From NCBI RefSeq assembly GCF_023715405.1, contig NZ_JAMBOC010000001.1:2294001-2358000 (forward strand): a DNA stretch of 64,000 bases. Direction: 5' to 3'. The stretch comes from Solibacillus isronensis (GTDB lineage Bacteria; Bacillota; Bacilli; Bacillales_A; Planococcaceae). Below, in pieces: positions 1-8,334 of this stretch. The notes beneath the pieces are model-generated. The model was not told where the DNA came from and did no database searches. It saw only the letters and a program-made list of their open reading frames with translations. The stretch's first letter is position 1, and the number at the start of each line of letters is the position of its first letter. A program made the position numbers and the translations under genes.

Positions 1-138
1 TGTGCGCTTTACCCATTGCCCGTATGTAAGGCGATGAACCTTCTTTTCACTTGTACGTGAAATAATTTCTTTGTGTGCATAATACGTCTCTGCACGCTTG
101 ACCATATCTGTTAAAACGAGTGGTGTTTGCATCATCAT
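1..138 (-). CDS. Acyl-CoA synthetase, N-terminal fragment
   Basis: The first 46 codons of a gene running off the left edge on the minus strand. The translation opens MMMQTPLVLTDMVKRAE and continues to a LTYGQW segment, which matches the usual start of long-chain fatty-acid-CoA ligases (AMP-forming, ANL superfamily) of Bacillales as I remember them. These enzymes activate fatty acids to acyl-AMP and then acyl-CoA for beta-oxidation. An AAAGGGGG ribosome site lies just upstream of three consecutive ATG codons (138, 135, 132), so the exact start is uncertain by two codons. The AMP-binding motifs lie outside the window, so the family call rests on the N-terminus alone. Confidence 0.6.
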   Translation of the reverse strand, partial: MMMQTPLVLTDMVKRAETYYAHKEIISRTSEKKVHRLTYGQWVKRT

Positions 139-357
139 TATATATTTCCCCCTTTTATGAGGCATTATCTTTACCGGCAATCCCCATTACCAATAAAACA
201 CCTCCTAATTTCTCCCACAATACCATTCTAATATAATATACTGAAAAATGAAAATATTTTGTCAATAATGCAGCGATTTCATTTTACTAGAGAAACGAAT
301 ATTACAAAATTTTGCTTTTAGGGTCTCCCACCTCGAGGCTTTCCACAGGCACCTATA

Positions 358-398
358 TAAAAAAGCGAGTGAACTGCTTTTCAACAGTTTCACTCGCT
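358..398 (-). terminator. Intrinsic terminator of the threonine dehydrogenase gene
   Basis: AGCGAGTGAACTG (364-376) pairs with CAGTTTCACTCGCT (385-398) with one bulge, followed on the minus strand by a T run. It lies 9 bp past the stop of the minus-strand gene. Confidence 0.85.
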
Positions 399-406
399 TC
401 TATAAG

Positions 407-1357
407 TTAAATCGCGTTTTGTGCTAATCGTACTTTTAGTTTTTCCAGCATATCGACCGTCATTTTTTCCAGATCGTAGTTAGCTTTGAAGCCCCATTCT
501 TCAATCGCTGCCGATGAGTTGATTGCATTTGGCCAGCTGTCGGCAATTGCCTGACGGATCGGGTCCACATCATAATCCATTGTGAAGCTTGGAATATGCT
601 TTTTAATTTCGGCTGCGATTTGTGACGGCTCAAAGCTCATCGCCGAAATATTAAATGCATTGCGGTGCACAAGCTTTGCCGGATCTGCTTCCATTAAATC
701 AACAATGGCCTGCAGTGCATCCGGCATATACATCATATCCATATACGTACCTTCTGCAATATACGATGTGTAGCGTCCTTCCGCAATAGCTTTATAATAA
801 ATATCTACGGCATAGTCCGTCGTTCCTCCACCAGGTGGCGTTACATAAGAAATCAGCCCCGGGAAACGGACACCGCGTGTATCCAGTCCAAAGCGTGTGT
901 AGTAGTAGTCGCATAATAATTCGCCAGCTACTTTATTGACACCGTACATCGTTGTTGGACGCTGTAATGTATCTTGTGGTGTATTGTCCTTTGGCGTAGA
1001 AGGACCGAATGCGCCGATTGAACTTGGCGTGAAAAACTGCATATCTAGTTCACGTGCCACTTCAAGTGCATTCATTAAACCGCCCATATTTAAATTCCAG
1101 GCGAATACCGGATTTTTTTCTGCTGTTGCCGAGAGTAATGCAGCCATGTGTATCATCGTGTCTGCACCAAAATCATGGGCAAGTGTGTGCATGCGTTTCC
1201 CATCTGTTACATCCAATACTTCAAATGGACCTTCATGCTGATCAATTTTTCGAATATCTGTTGCCAATACATTATCTGTGCCATACGTATGGCGTAATTT
1301 CTCTACTAATTCCGAACCAATTTGACCTAAAGCACCGGTCACCATAATTTTCTTCAA
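407..1357 (-). CDS. tdh: SDR-type L-threonine 3-dehydrogenase
   Basis: Predicted to oxidise L-threonine with NAD+ to 2-amino-3-ketobutyrate, the substrate of the kbl product encoded 4.5 kb away on the same strand. The 316-residue protein has the Rossmann motif TGALGQIG (residues 7-14), a Ser pair at 112-113 and the catalytic YGVNK at 138-142, as in the UDP-galactose-epimerase-like extended SDR threonine dehydrogenases rather than the zinc-dependent MDR enzyme of B. subtilis. The start is a TTG codon with GGGAGG seven bases upstream. The gene stands alone, ending at a strong terminator. A generic NAD-dependent epimerase is the alternative, but the long match through the substrate region and the presence of kbl favour Tdh. 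Confidence 0.8.
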   Translation of the reverse strand: MKKIMVTGALGQIGSELVEKLRHTYGTDNVLATDIRKIDQHEGPFEVLDVTDGKRMHTLAHDFGADTMIHMAALLSATAEKNPVFAWNLNMGGLMNALEVARELDMQFFTPSSIGAFGPSTPKDNTPQDTLQRPTTMYGVNKVAGELLCDYYYTRFGLDTRGVRFPGLISYVTPPGGGTTDYAVDIYYKAIAEGRYTSYIAEGTYMDMMYMPDALQAIVDLMEADPAKLVHRNAFNISAMSFEPSQIAAEIKKHIPSFTMDYDVDPIRQAIADSWPNAINSSAAIEEWGFKANYDLEKMTVDMLEKLKVRLAQNAI

Positions 1358-1748
1358 TCTGAAGCCTCCCTATCCTTTAAAAGACATGTTTTCAGCCTGT
1401 TACCGCTGAATATACCGTCTATTATTTCTCATCTATTAAAACAAATGTCCTTGTGGAAAATACATATAACCATCCAAAAATATTGATGTTCAAACATTTT
1501 CATGAAATTTATTATATGGTGTTCTTTTCTAAAAAACAATATGTTAAAAATATTCTTTTTCAGCAATACATTTGTACGTGTGAAATATTCGAATAGAAAG
1601 ATTACTTTTATACGAGTGGCTCTGGTTGTAAAATCAAGTGAAATTTAATTTCTCTTTCTAACATTGGGTCAATTTCCATTCCGGGTCGGACGCTTTCCGC
1701 TGGAGTTGCCTCCCCCATTTCAATATTTTTATTGGACAACTGGAAAGT
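1358..1748. other. Gene-free stretch before tdh
   Basis: AT-rich spacer holding the upstream region of tdh and a degraded copy of the dispersed repeat at 1669-1725. I see no open frame with a ribosome site and no clear terminator for the minus-strand yolD-like gene. Confidence 0.5.
1669..1725 (+). repeat. Dispersed repeat, short degraded copy (A)
   Basis: Contains TTTCCATTCCGGGTCGGACG then CTTTCC, identical over this stretch to the left end of copy C at 51453-51613, and ends with a GCCTCCCC...CATTTCAAT right end. The middle about 100 bp of the full-length form is missing. Confidence 0.7.
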
Positions 1749-2069
1749 CTACTCATCCAAGAGTGCTTCATAAATATGGTGGAACTGAATTCTTTCGCTG
1801 TTTGCCAGTTTGACATATTGTTCGTGGATATTGATTTTTTGGATTGCCCCGGAAACTGTATAGAGGCCAGTTTGCTCCCATACTTTTAGTTGGATCGGGC
1901 AATGCTCTGTGTAGGCTCGCTGCAGATTGATGTTAATTTGTTCTAACTGGGCTTCGTCAAGTTGGGGTTGGGTAACAATTGCGTCCTCTTCCTGCCATTC
2001 ACGCAATAGTTGGACATGCTCCGGCAACATCATTGCGCTCCATTTAATTGTTCCTCTATCTCTGTTCAT
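1749..2069 (-). CDS. YolD-like protein
   Basis: A small protein of 106 residues (MNRDRGTIKW...) of the YolD-like family, which in Bacillus occurs beside UvrX/YqjW-type Y-family polymerases and is thought to assist or modulate them. Typical features are the opening NRDRGTIKWSAMMLPEH and a core that ends in an HHIYEALLDE-type helix. The start is the ATG at 2069, since GGGAG lies eight bases upstream; the in-frame GTG at 2078 overlaps that ribosome site. The gene begins 13 bp after the uvrX stop, so the two are one operon under the LexA box at 3355-3368. The family assignment is secure; the biochemical role is not well known. Confidence 0.8.
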   Translation of the reverse strand: MNRDRGTIKWSAMMLPEHVQLLREWQEEDAIVTQPQLDEAQLEQININLQRAYTEHCPIQLKVWEQTGLYTVSGAIQKINIHEQYVKLANSERIQFHHIYEALLDE

Positions 2070-2081
2070 CGCCTTCACTCC

Positions 2082-3335
2082 CTATTGTTTATGCCCGCCT
2101 ACTAATTCAGCCCGTGTCAGTGCAGTACCTGCTTCCGTATAGGAAACCGCACGCAATATCGCTGTTGTACCGTATTTTGTACGTAAACGGTCCATCGTTT
2201 CTCCGAGCTTGCGGTTACGCCAACGCATCTCATCGAACAGGCTGAGCTGCATCGAATATTCACTTTCAATATTGCTTAATGTAATCGTAATTTTGCGTGC
2301 CGGCCGTTCGGCATAAAATTCATCGAGCAGCTGCTTACACACTTCGAAAATTTTCAGTGTATCGTTTGTCGGCTCATCGATTGTACGTGAACGATGAAAT
2401 CCGCCCCCGAAGGCATCTTTACTGTAGCTAAGCCCTAATGAAATCGTCCGACCGATTTTCTTCGCTTCCCGCGCCCGCCTTGCCACGTCTTCACACATTT
2501 CCAGCAATACGACTAAAATTTCCTTTCTACTGCGATAATCGCGCATCAGCATCTGCCCTTTACCGAAGCTGATTTGCCCTTGCATAATCGGCGCACCGAC
2601 TGTCGAATGATCGATTCCCCATGCATGGTAATACAGCTGATTGCCGAGAATTCCGAAGCGCTTTTCAAGTAACGCTAAATCGGCATGCGCCAAATCGTAG
2701 ACAGAATAAATGCCCATATGATTCAGCGTTCTTTCCGTACGGCTGCCGATTCCCCACATCGTGGACAGCGGCATGATCGGCCACAGTTTTTCCGGTACAT
2801 CATTATATGTCCATTTCGCAAATCCCGTCTTTTTTGCTTCGATGTCGAGCGCCAGTTTTGCCATCAGCATATTTGGGCCAAAACCGACTGCACATGGAAT
2901 TTCAAATTGGTTGTAAACGAGCTGCTGAATGTATTTTGCCGTTTCTTCAGGCGGCCCCCATAATTTTTCGGTTCCGGTTAAATCGATAAAACTTTCGTCG
3001 ACGCTATATACATGAATGGCCTCTTTTGGAACGAACTCGTTGAACAGACGTGTAATTTCCATTGATATGCGTATAAATAATGACATCCGCGGCTCAAAAA
3101 GACGAATATCCGGATGTGGCGGGATTTCGTATAATCGTGAACCTGTGCGAATATTAAAGCGCTTTTTCATCGGAGGGGACGCTGCAAGTACAACACTTCC
3201 CTTTTGCTGAAAATTTCCGACAATCGCAATCGGTACTTCCATTACATTTAAATTTTCAACCGATGCAATACAGCTTGCATAAAAACTGCGCATATCAATA
3301 CAAATAATCGAACGTTCCGGCACATTTTCATACAT
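2082..3335 (-). CDS. uvrX: Y-family DNA polymerase, UvrX type
   Basis: Translesion DNA polymerase of the DinB/UmuC superfamily, 417 residues. The catalytic palm motifs are visible: IDMRSFYAS near the N-terminus, and YSVDESFIDLTG near residue 110, giving the metal-binding Asp and Asp-Glu pair. Helix-hairpin-helix-like sequence (MWGIGSRTERTLNHMGI) and a little-finger region follow. I start at ATG 3335 because AAGGAG lies nine bases upstream; a longer frame exists but has no ribosome site and would run over the operator. It is the first gene of a uvrX-yolD operon with an SOS box directly upstream, so it should be DNA-damage induced. Confidence 0.88.
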   Translation of the reverse strand: MYENVPERSIICIDMRSFYASCIASVENLNVMEVPIAIVGNFQQKGSVVLAASPPMKKRFNIRTGSRLYEIPPHPDIRLFEPRMSLFIRISMEITRLFNEFVPKEAIHVYSVDESFIDLTGTEKLWGPPEETAKYIQQLVYNQFEIPCAVGFGPNMLMAKLALDIEAKKTGFAKWTYNDVPEKLWPIMPLSTMWGIGSRTERTLNHMGIYSVYDLAHADLALLEKRFGILGNQLYYHAWGIDHSTVGAPIMQGQISFGKGQMLMRDYRSRKEILVVLLEMCEDVARRAREAKKIGRTISLGLSYSKDAFGGGFHRSRTIDEPTNDTLKIFEVCKQLLDEFYAERPARKITITLSNIESEYSMQLSLFDEMRWRNRKLGETMDRLRTKYGTTAILRAVSYTEAGTALTRAELVGGHKQ

Positions 3336-3354
3336 AAAGCTCATCTCCTTATAT

Positions 3355-3368
3355 CGAACGTTTGTTCT
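3355..3368 (-). promoter_or_regulatory. LexA (DinR) SOS box
   Basis: CGAACGTTTGTTCT on the plus strand, a GAAC-N4-GTTC core matching the Bacillus SOS consensus CGAAC-N4-GTTCG at all but one outer base. It lies about 20 bp upstream of the uvrX start. Confidence 0.85.
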
Positions 3369-3472
3369 TATATTAAAATGAGACGTGTGAGATGGCAAGT
3401 GGAAAGTAGTGGCTGTTTTGGTTGAGAGGGATTTTTTTATTGTATCAGTGAGTTAATTTGCTGCTTAATGCA

Positions 3473-3508
3473 AAAAAAGCGCACCGACATTCATCCGGTA
3501 CGCTTTTA
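3473..3508 (-). terminator. Intrinsic terminator of mtnU
   Basis: AAAAGCGCACCG and CGGTACGCTTTT arms, followed by a T-rich tail on the minus strand, 4 bp past the gene. Confidence 0.8.
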
Positions 3509-3512
3509 AAAT

Positions 3513-4304
3513 TTATTCTTTTATTACTTTTTCATAAAGACCCGGACGGCGATCTTCGTATACAGGAATGCGGCCGCGCACTTCATCGACTGTTGAAAAA
3601 TCAACGTCAATAATCGCCAGTTCCTCATCCTCTGCACCTGTCCAAAGCACTTCACCCCATGGCCCGATAATCATTGACTGACCATTGAAATTTTCCACTT
3701 TACGGGCAATACGATTTACCGCAACGACGAAGCACTGGTTTTCAATCGCTCGCGCCTGCAGTAATATTTTCCAGTGATCGATACGTGGTGTCGGCCATTG
3801 TGCTGGTACAAACAGCACCTTAGCACCATCCAACGCATGGGAACGCAGCCATTCAGGGAAGCGAATATCATAGCAAATTGCTCCGCCCGCTTCGAGCTCA
3901 CCTAATGCGAAACGGTTCATATCACTGCCGGATTCCAAATACAAATGCTCATCCATTAAGCGGAATAAATGCACTTTACTGTACTCGCCGACTAATTCAC
4001 CATCGCGATTGAATGTGTACATCGTATTGAAAAACTTATCATCACGTTTCACCGATACCGATCCACCTACAATATGTACCGCCAATTCTTTTGAAAGACT
4101 GCTTAAAAATGATTTCGTACGTTCTCCATTTTCGTCCGCCAGCTCTTCCAGTTTTTCGAGCGCATAGCCCGTATTCCACATTTCCGGTAATACAACGATT
4201 TCAGCACCGCCTGCTACCGCTTCGCGAATAAATTTCTCCGCGCGTTCATAGTTTTCATCTACCTTGCCAAAACCAACATTTAATTGAATACAACCGATTT
4301 TCAT
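3513..4304 (-). CDS. mtnU: Nitrilase-family omega-amidase, MtnU-like
   Basis: Carbon-nitrogen hydrolase of 263 residues, of the MtnU (YkrU)/YafV branch. The Glu-Lys-Cys triad is visible in VVLPEMWNTGY, YSKVHLF and GGAICYDIRFPE. The family hydrolyses 2-oxoglutaramate (or 2-oxosuccinamate) to the dicarboxylic keto acid plus ammonia. The start is ATG 4304, behind AAGGCGGTGG; the frame remains open 19 codons further upstream without a ribosome site. It is divergent from an MtnE-like transaminase 153 bp away, which fits transamination from glutamine producing the amide keto acid that this enzyme removes. That coupling is inferred from the known Bacillus mtnE/mtnU pairing. Confidence 0.7.
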   Translation of the reverse strand: MKIGCIQLNVGFGKVDENYERAEKFIREAVAGGAEIVVLPEMWNTGYALEKLEELADENGERTKSFLSSLSKELAVHIVGGSVSVKRDDKFFNTMYTFNRDGELVGEYSKVHLFRLMDEHLYLESGSDMNRFALGELEAGGAICYDIRFPEWLRSHALDGAKVLFVPAQWPTPRIDHWKILLQARAIENQCFVVAVNRIARKVENFNGQSMIIGPWGEVLWTGAEDEELAIIDVDFSTVDEVRGRIPVYEDRRPGLYEKVIKE

Positions 4305-4390
4305 AACTGCCACCGCCTTAAAAATTCCGTGCGAATCTATTTTCGCATATTCGTACTTCATTGTAACATCTCACTTCAAGTTGTCAAAAT

Positions 4391-4411
4391 CTTCACTTTA
4401 CTTAAGTGAAG
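4391..4411. promoter_or_regulatory. Inverted repeat between mtnU and mtnE
   Basis: CTTCACTT-tactt-AAGTGAAG, a perfect 8-bp inverted repeat 45 bp before the mtnE start. It could be an operator for the divergent pair. No SAM-riboswitch (S-box) pattern was seen here. Confidence 0.4.
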
Positions 4412-4456
4412 TTTTAGACTAACATTAACCTTACTATTTTTCAGAGGTGATAAAGA

Positions 4457-5641
4457 ATGATTGAATTTTCGAAAAAGCTTCAGCAATTACCACAACAGTT
4501 TTTCGCAGCACTTGTAAACAAAGTAAATGAAGCGCTTGCTGAAGGGCGCGATGTGATTAATTTAGGTCAGGGAAACCCGGACCAGCCAACACCGGCACAT
4601 ATTGTGGAAGCACTGCAAAATGCGGCAAATGATCCACAAACACATAAATATTCTCCGTTCCGTGGTATTGCAGAGCTCAAGCAAGCAGCTGCGGACTTCT
4701 ATAAACGTGAATATAATGTCGACATTGATCCCGCTACAGAAGTGGCCGTCTTAGGCGGAACAAAAATCGGTTTAGTCGAACTTCCGCTTGGACTCTTGAA
4801 TCCTGGCGATTATATGCTCCTCCCAGATCCGGGTTATCCGGATTACTTATCCGGTGTCGCACTTGCAGATGTAAAGTTTGATACGATGCCGCTTCAAGAG
4901 GAAAATCACTTTTTGCCAGACTACGAAGCATTGTCCACAGACATTAAAAACCGGGCCAAATTAATGTATTTAAATTATCCGAACAACCCGACTGGCGGTG
5001 TCGCAACGCATGATTTTTTTGAACAGACCGTACAGTTCGCTAGAGAAAATAACATTGCGGTTGCCCATGACTTCGCTTACGGGGCACTAGGCTTTGATGG
5101 TGAACGCCCGCCAAGCTTCCTTCAGGCACCCGGTGCAAAAGAAGTCGGCATTGAGCTTTATACATTGTCCAAATCGTACAATATGGCAGGCTGGCGTATC
5201 GGCTTTGCTGTCGGTAATGCAAAAATGATTGAAGCGATCAATATTATTCAGGACCATCTGTTTTGCAGCCAGTTCCCTGCGATCCAGCATGCAGCCGCAG
5301 TTGCACTGAATGAAGAGCAATCTTGTGTAGAGGAATTGCGTGCATTATATGAGCGCCGCCGCAATGTACTCGTTGAAGAAGCCCATAAAATCGGCTGGGA
5401 AATCACAGCACCAAAAGGCTCGTTCTTTGCATGGCTCCATGTACCTGCACCATATACGAGTGAACTGTTTGCTGACTTTTTACTGGAAAGAGCGGATATT
5501 GCCGTTGCAGCCGGTAATGGTTTTGGTGAATACGGCGAAGGCTATATTCGTGTCGGGCTGCTCGTCGATGAAGAACGTTTGCGCGAAGCCATACAGCGTG
5601 TCGCGAAGCTTGGTCTGTTTGCGCAGACGGTTTTGAAATGA
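4457..5641 (+). CDS. mtnE: PLP-dependent aminotransferase, MtnE-like
   Basis: Class I/II aminotransferase of 394 residues. The opening (FSKKLQQLPQQFFAALVNKV, INLGQGNPDQPTP) closely follows Bacillus MtnE (YkrV), which transaminates 2-oxo-4-methylthiobutyrate to methionine, preferring glutamine as donor. PLP-site residues are visible: NYPNNPTGG (about 173-181), D205 in HDFAYG and the Schiff-base Lys at about 239 in TLSKSYNMAGWRIG. The ribosome site is AGAGGTG. The gene is single, ends at a terminator, and faces away from mtnU. The rest of the methionine-salvage genes are not in this window, so a general glutamine or branched-chain transaminase remains possible. Confidence 0.75.
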   Translation: MIEFSKKLQQLPQQFFAALVNKVNEALAEGRDVINLGQGNPDQPTPAHIVEALQNAANDPQTHKYSPFRGIAELKQAAADFYKREYNVDIDPATEVAVLGGTKIGLVELPLGLLNPGDYMLLPDPGYPDYLSGVALADVKFDTMPLQEENHFLPDYEALSTDIKNRAKLMYLNYPNNPTGGVATHDFFEQTVQFARENNIAVAHDFAYGALGFDGERPPSFLQAPGAKEVGIELYTLSKSYNMAGWRIGFAVGNAKMIEAINIIQDHLFCSQFPAIQHAAAVALNEEQSCVEELRALYERRRNVLVEEAHKIGWEITAPKGSFFAWLHVPAPYTSELFADFLLERADIAVAAGNGFGEYGEGYIRVGLLVDEERLREAIQRVAKLGLFAQTVLK

Positions 5642-5662
5642 CTTTTGAATGCTCTGCTATCG

Positions 5663-5696
5663 AAAATGCGGTGTTTTATTCGCCGCATTTTTATTT
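5663..5696 (+). terminator. Intrinsic terminator of mtnE
   Basis: AAAATGCGG and CCGCATTTTT arms with an 11-base loop, then a T-rich stretch. Confidence 0.8.
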
Positions 5697-5788
5697 AATT
5701 CTCAATTTCAGTTAAATAATCCTCAAACTCATCTCAATAATCCTCACTTACCCTTACTTAATCCTCAGTTTACTATTTATAATCCTCA
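5697..5788. repeat. Five-unit array with exact 21-bp period (array 1)
   Basis: The octamer AATCCTCA starts at 5718, 5739, 5760 and 5781, and a one-mismatch copy AATTCTCA at 5697: five cores spaced exactly 21 bp. The 13 bp between cores differ from unit to unit except for an AT-rich end. It lies between the facing terminators of mtnE and kbl. The spacing equals two helical turns. No gene is implied; see findings. Confidence 0.85.
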
Positions 5789-5789
5789 A

Positions 5790-5826
5790 CATAACAAAAC
5801 TCAGCACCATCAAAATCAGTGCTGAG
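5790..5826 (-). terminator. Intrinsic terminator of kbl
   Basis: CTCAGCAC (5800-5807) and GTGCTGAG (5819-5826), a perfect 8-bp stem, followed on the minus strand by TTTTGTT. Confidence 0.85.
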
Positions 5827-5837
5827 CTTAACGTCGC

Positions 5838-7028
5838 TTATTTAATTACTTCTAACTCGCGGCCTACTTTTTCGTAAATCGCTAATGCTTCATCGAGCAT
5901 TTCTTTCGTATGTGCCGCTGTTGGCATATTGCGCACGCGACCTGTTCCTTTTGGTACTGTCGGGAACACGATTGCTTTTGCGTACACACCTTCTTCAAGT
6001 AAACGTTTCGAGAATTGTTGTGTCAGCTTTTCTTCGCCGATAATACATGGTGTAATCGGTGTTTCCGATTCCCCGATATTAAAGCCAAGTTTTGCTAGGC
6101 CATCTTTTAAATACTGACCGTTTTCCCAAAGCTTGTCATGCAGCTCTGTTGATTCCATAATCATCTCTACCGCACGTGTAATCGCCGCAACATCCCCTGG
6201 TGGTAATGCTGTTGAGAATAAAAACGGACGAGAGCGAACTTTTAGCCAGTCGATCAGATTTTTCTTCCCTGCTACATAGCCGCCGACAACACCGATTGCT
6301 TTTGACAATGTACCGATTTGGAAGTCGATGTCGTGTTGCAGACCGAAATGCTTCACTGTTCCAGCACCTTTACCTGTAACGCCTGAACCGTGTGCATCGT
6401 CTACATACGTAATTAAATCAAATTCTTTTGCGATTTCCACGATTTCAGGAAGCTTGGCAATATCGCCATCCATCGAGAAAACACCGTCTGTAATAACCAT
6501 TACTTTATTGTAAAGGCCTGATTCTTTTGCGTCTTTTGCTTTTGCACGTAAATCATCCATATCCGCATGCGCAAATGGAATAATTTTAGCTTTAGATAAA
6601 CGGCAGCCGTCGATAATTGAAGCATGGTTTAATGCATCCGATAAAATCGCATCATTTTTGTCCATAACAGCAGAAATTGCCGCCATATTACAATTGAAGC
6701 CTGATTGATAGCTGATTGCTGCTTCTGTACCTTTAAATTTCGCTAATGTTTCTTCCAGTTTTACGTGTAGATCGAGCGTACCGTTAATTGTACGAACAGC
6801 ACCTGCACCAACACCATATGAGGCGATTGTGTCCTGAGCAATCTTTTTCAGCTCATCGTTCGTCGCCAAACCTAAGTAGTTGTTTGATGACAGGTTTACA
6901 AGCTGTTTGCCCCCAACTTTAATGATCGGGCCGTTTGCTCCTTCTACCGGATCGATTTCGTTGTATAAACCTTGTGCTTGTAGTGCCAGTAAGTTTTCAT
7001 CTAAAAAGGTGTTTAATACGTTTGACAT
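5838..7028 (-). CDS. kbl: Glycine C-acetyltransferase (2-amino-3-ketobutyrate CoA ligase)
   Basis: PLP enzyme of the alpha-oxoamine synthase family, 396 residues, converting 2-amino-3-ketobutyrate plus CoA to glycine and acetyl-CoA. It acts after threonine dehydrogenase, encoded at 407-1357. Visible motifs are SSNNYLGL (47-54), the DDAHGSG signature (210-216) and the PLP lysine at 243 in [16 protein letters not shown]. Length and alignment fit Kbl better than 8-amino-7-oxononanoate synthase (BioF), and no biotin genes are near. The start is ATG 7028 behind AAAGGATG. The gene is followed by its own terminator and is not contiguous with tdh. Confidence 0.88.
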   Translation of the reverse strand: MSNVLNTFLDENLLALQAQGLYNEIDPVEGANGPIIKVGGKQLVNLSSNNYLGLATNDELKKIAQDTIASYGVGAGAVRTINGTLDLHVKLEETLAKFKGTEAAISYQSGFNCNMAAISAVMDKNDAILSDALNHASIIDGCRLSKAKIIPFAHADMDDLRAKAKDAKESGLYNKVMVITDGVFSMDGDIAKLPEIVEIAKEFDLITYVDDAHGSGVTGKGAGTVKHFGLQHDIDFQIGTLSKAIGVVGGYVAGKKNLIDWLKVRSRPFLFSTALPPGDVAAITRAVEMIMESTELHDKLWENGQYLKDGLAKLGFNIGESETPITPCIIGEEKLTQQFSKRLLEEGVYAKAIVFPTVPKGTGRVRNMPTAAHTKEMLDEALAIYEKVGRELEVIK

Positions 7029-7086
7029 GCGCGTTCATCCTTTCGATATCTATTTCCACTATATTTTAGCACAGAGAATGAAAATT

Positions 7087-7704
7087 TTATGTAAGCGGCT
7101 CTCCGATTATTTCCTCAAGCTTTCTTTTAAAGAAAAACAAGGAAGGCTGAATAACATAACCTGTGCCGAGCGCTAAAATAACCGTCCCGAAACCAACAGG
7201 ACCACCAAGCAGCCATCCGGCACCTGTCGCAAATACCTCCATTACGAGCCGCCCTGTTTTCACAGAATAGCCTTTACTCGCAATAATCATCATAATCGTA
7301 TCACGCGGCCCTTCGCCAAGACTTGCCGCAATATAAAGTGCACAGCCAATGCTCATTACAAAAAATCCTGCTGTAAAATACGCAAGTTCCAGTACAAAAA
7401 TACTCGTCTCTGGCAAGAGCCAGTTGAACAAATCAATAAATGAACCGATGAACAGCATATTTAAAAACGTGGCAAGCTTCGGAATGCGTTTCAAATAAAT
7501 CGATGTCCCGATAATAATCGTCAGACCCGTTAAAATGGACCAAGAACCGATCGTCAATCCAATTTGCTTGTAAAGACCAATATGGAAAACATCCCATGGA
7601 GCTGTACCGACAACATTCCCTTTAATCGTCATTGTAATACCAAACGCCATGATCATCATTCCTACAAAAAAACTTCCCCATTGCCATTTAAATTTCTTCG
7701 ACAC
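7087..7704 (-). CDS. YczE/YitT-type integral membrane protein
   Basis: A 205-residue membrane protein with about five hydrophobic segments. The opening (WGSFFVGMMIMAFGITMTIKGNVVGTAPWDVFHIGLY) is characteristic of the YczE family, whose B. subtilis member is linked to surfactin production through an unknown mechanism. A conserved GEGPRDTIMM-type loop follows segment 4. The start is GTG 7704 behind AAGGATT. It lies 14 bp after the YbaK-type deacylase gene on the same strand, so the two are probably co-transcribed. Function cannot be given. Confidence 0.65.
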   Translation of the reverse strand: MSKKFKWQWGSFFVGMMIMAFGITMTIKGNVVGTAPWDVFHIGLYKQIGLTIGSWSILTGLTIIIGTSIYLKRIPKLATFLNMLFIGSFIDLFNWLLPETSIFVLELAYFTAGFFVMSIGCALYIAASLGEGPRDTIMMIIASKGYSVKTGRLVMEVFATGAGWLLGGPVGFGTVILALGTGYVIQPSLFFFKRKLEEIIGEPLT

Positions 7705-7718
7705 AACAATCCTTCTTT

Positions 7719-8207
7719 CTATGATGAGACAATCGATGCAAATTGCCCGTTCGTTGCCTTTTGTAAATCTTCCGGTGCAAGCTTGATCTGCATCCCGATT
7801 TTACCTGCACTGACAATCACATAATCTAGTGCAGTCGCCGCTTCCTCAATAATAGTCGGAAACAGCTTTTTCATCCCGATCGGCGAACAGCCTCCGCGAA
7901 TATAACCGGTTAAGCCAAGCAGCTCCTTAACAGGGAGCATTTCGATTTTCTTTTGCCTTACCACTTTTGCTGCAGCCTTTAAATTTAATTCCGCATCAAC
8001 CGGAATGACGAAAACAAAATAATTGCCCTTTCCTGCAGTCGCGACCAATGTTTTATAGACGTGTTCGACAGGCTGGCCTATTTTGCCGGCAACGGTCAAT
8101 CCATCGACCGATTCCCCGTCGTTAATCGTATACTCAAAAATTTCATGTGCGATTTTTTTCTGCTCTATTAAACGAACTGCATTTGTTTTTGCTTGCTTCT
8201 TCGCCAA
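7719..8207 (-). CDS. ybaK: Cys-tRNA(Pro) deacylase, YbaK/EbsC family
   Basis: Trans-editing enzyme of about 162 residues that removes cysteine mischarged onto tRNA(Pro). The family sequence is clear: [18 protein letters not shown], a [14 protein letters not shown] segment and [10 protein letters not shown] near the C-terminal third. I place the start at the TTG at 8207, with GGAGTGG upstream at good distance; an in-frame GTG at 8216 overlaps that ribosome site. It precedes the YczE-like gene by 14 bp. Confidence 0.85.
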   Translation of the reverse strand: MAKKQAKTNAVRLIEQKKIAHEIFEYTINDGESVDGLTVAGKIGQPVEHVYKTLVATAGKGNYFVFVIPVDAELNLKAAAKVVRQKKIEMLPVKELLGLTGYIRGGCSPIGMKKLFPTIIEEAATALDYVIVSAGKIGMQIKLAPEDLQKATNGQFASIVSS

Positions 8208-8302
8208 AAAGACCACTCCATATTCTCAACTTTGGAAATATTATACCACTGAATGATTTACTAAGTGCTGCTTCAAAGCAATTTTATAATTTACTTAAAT
8301 GT

Positions 8303-8330
8303 AAAAAACCCACTCCATATGAGCGGGCTT
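8303..8330 (-). terminator. Intrinsic terminator of the 8335-8949 gene
   Basis: CCCACTC and GAGCGGG arms around CATAT, with a TTTTTT tail on the minus strand, directly after the stop codon. Confidence 0.75.
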
Positions 8331-8334
8331 AGTG

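Noticed and set aside
321..352. A possible fifth copy of the dispersed repeat (CCTCGAGGCTTTCCACAGGC)
   Set aside because: Only short GC-rich similarity, no terminal repeats; could be a fragment but cannot be supported.
4305..4456. SAM riboswitch (S-box) or T-box before mtnE
   Set aside because: The 150-bp interval is too short and shows only one inverted repeat, none of the conserved elements.
5649..5822. A plus-strand frame across array 1 giving seven-residue repeats (NPQ/NPH)
   Set aside because: No ribosome site, and it crosses two terminators; the heptads follow from the 21-bp spacing.
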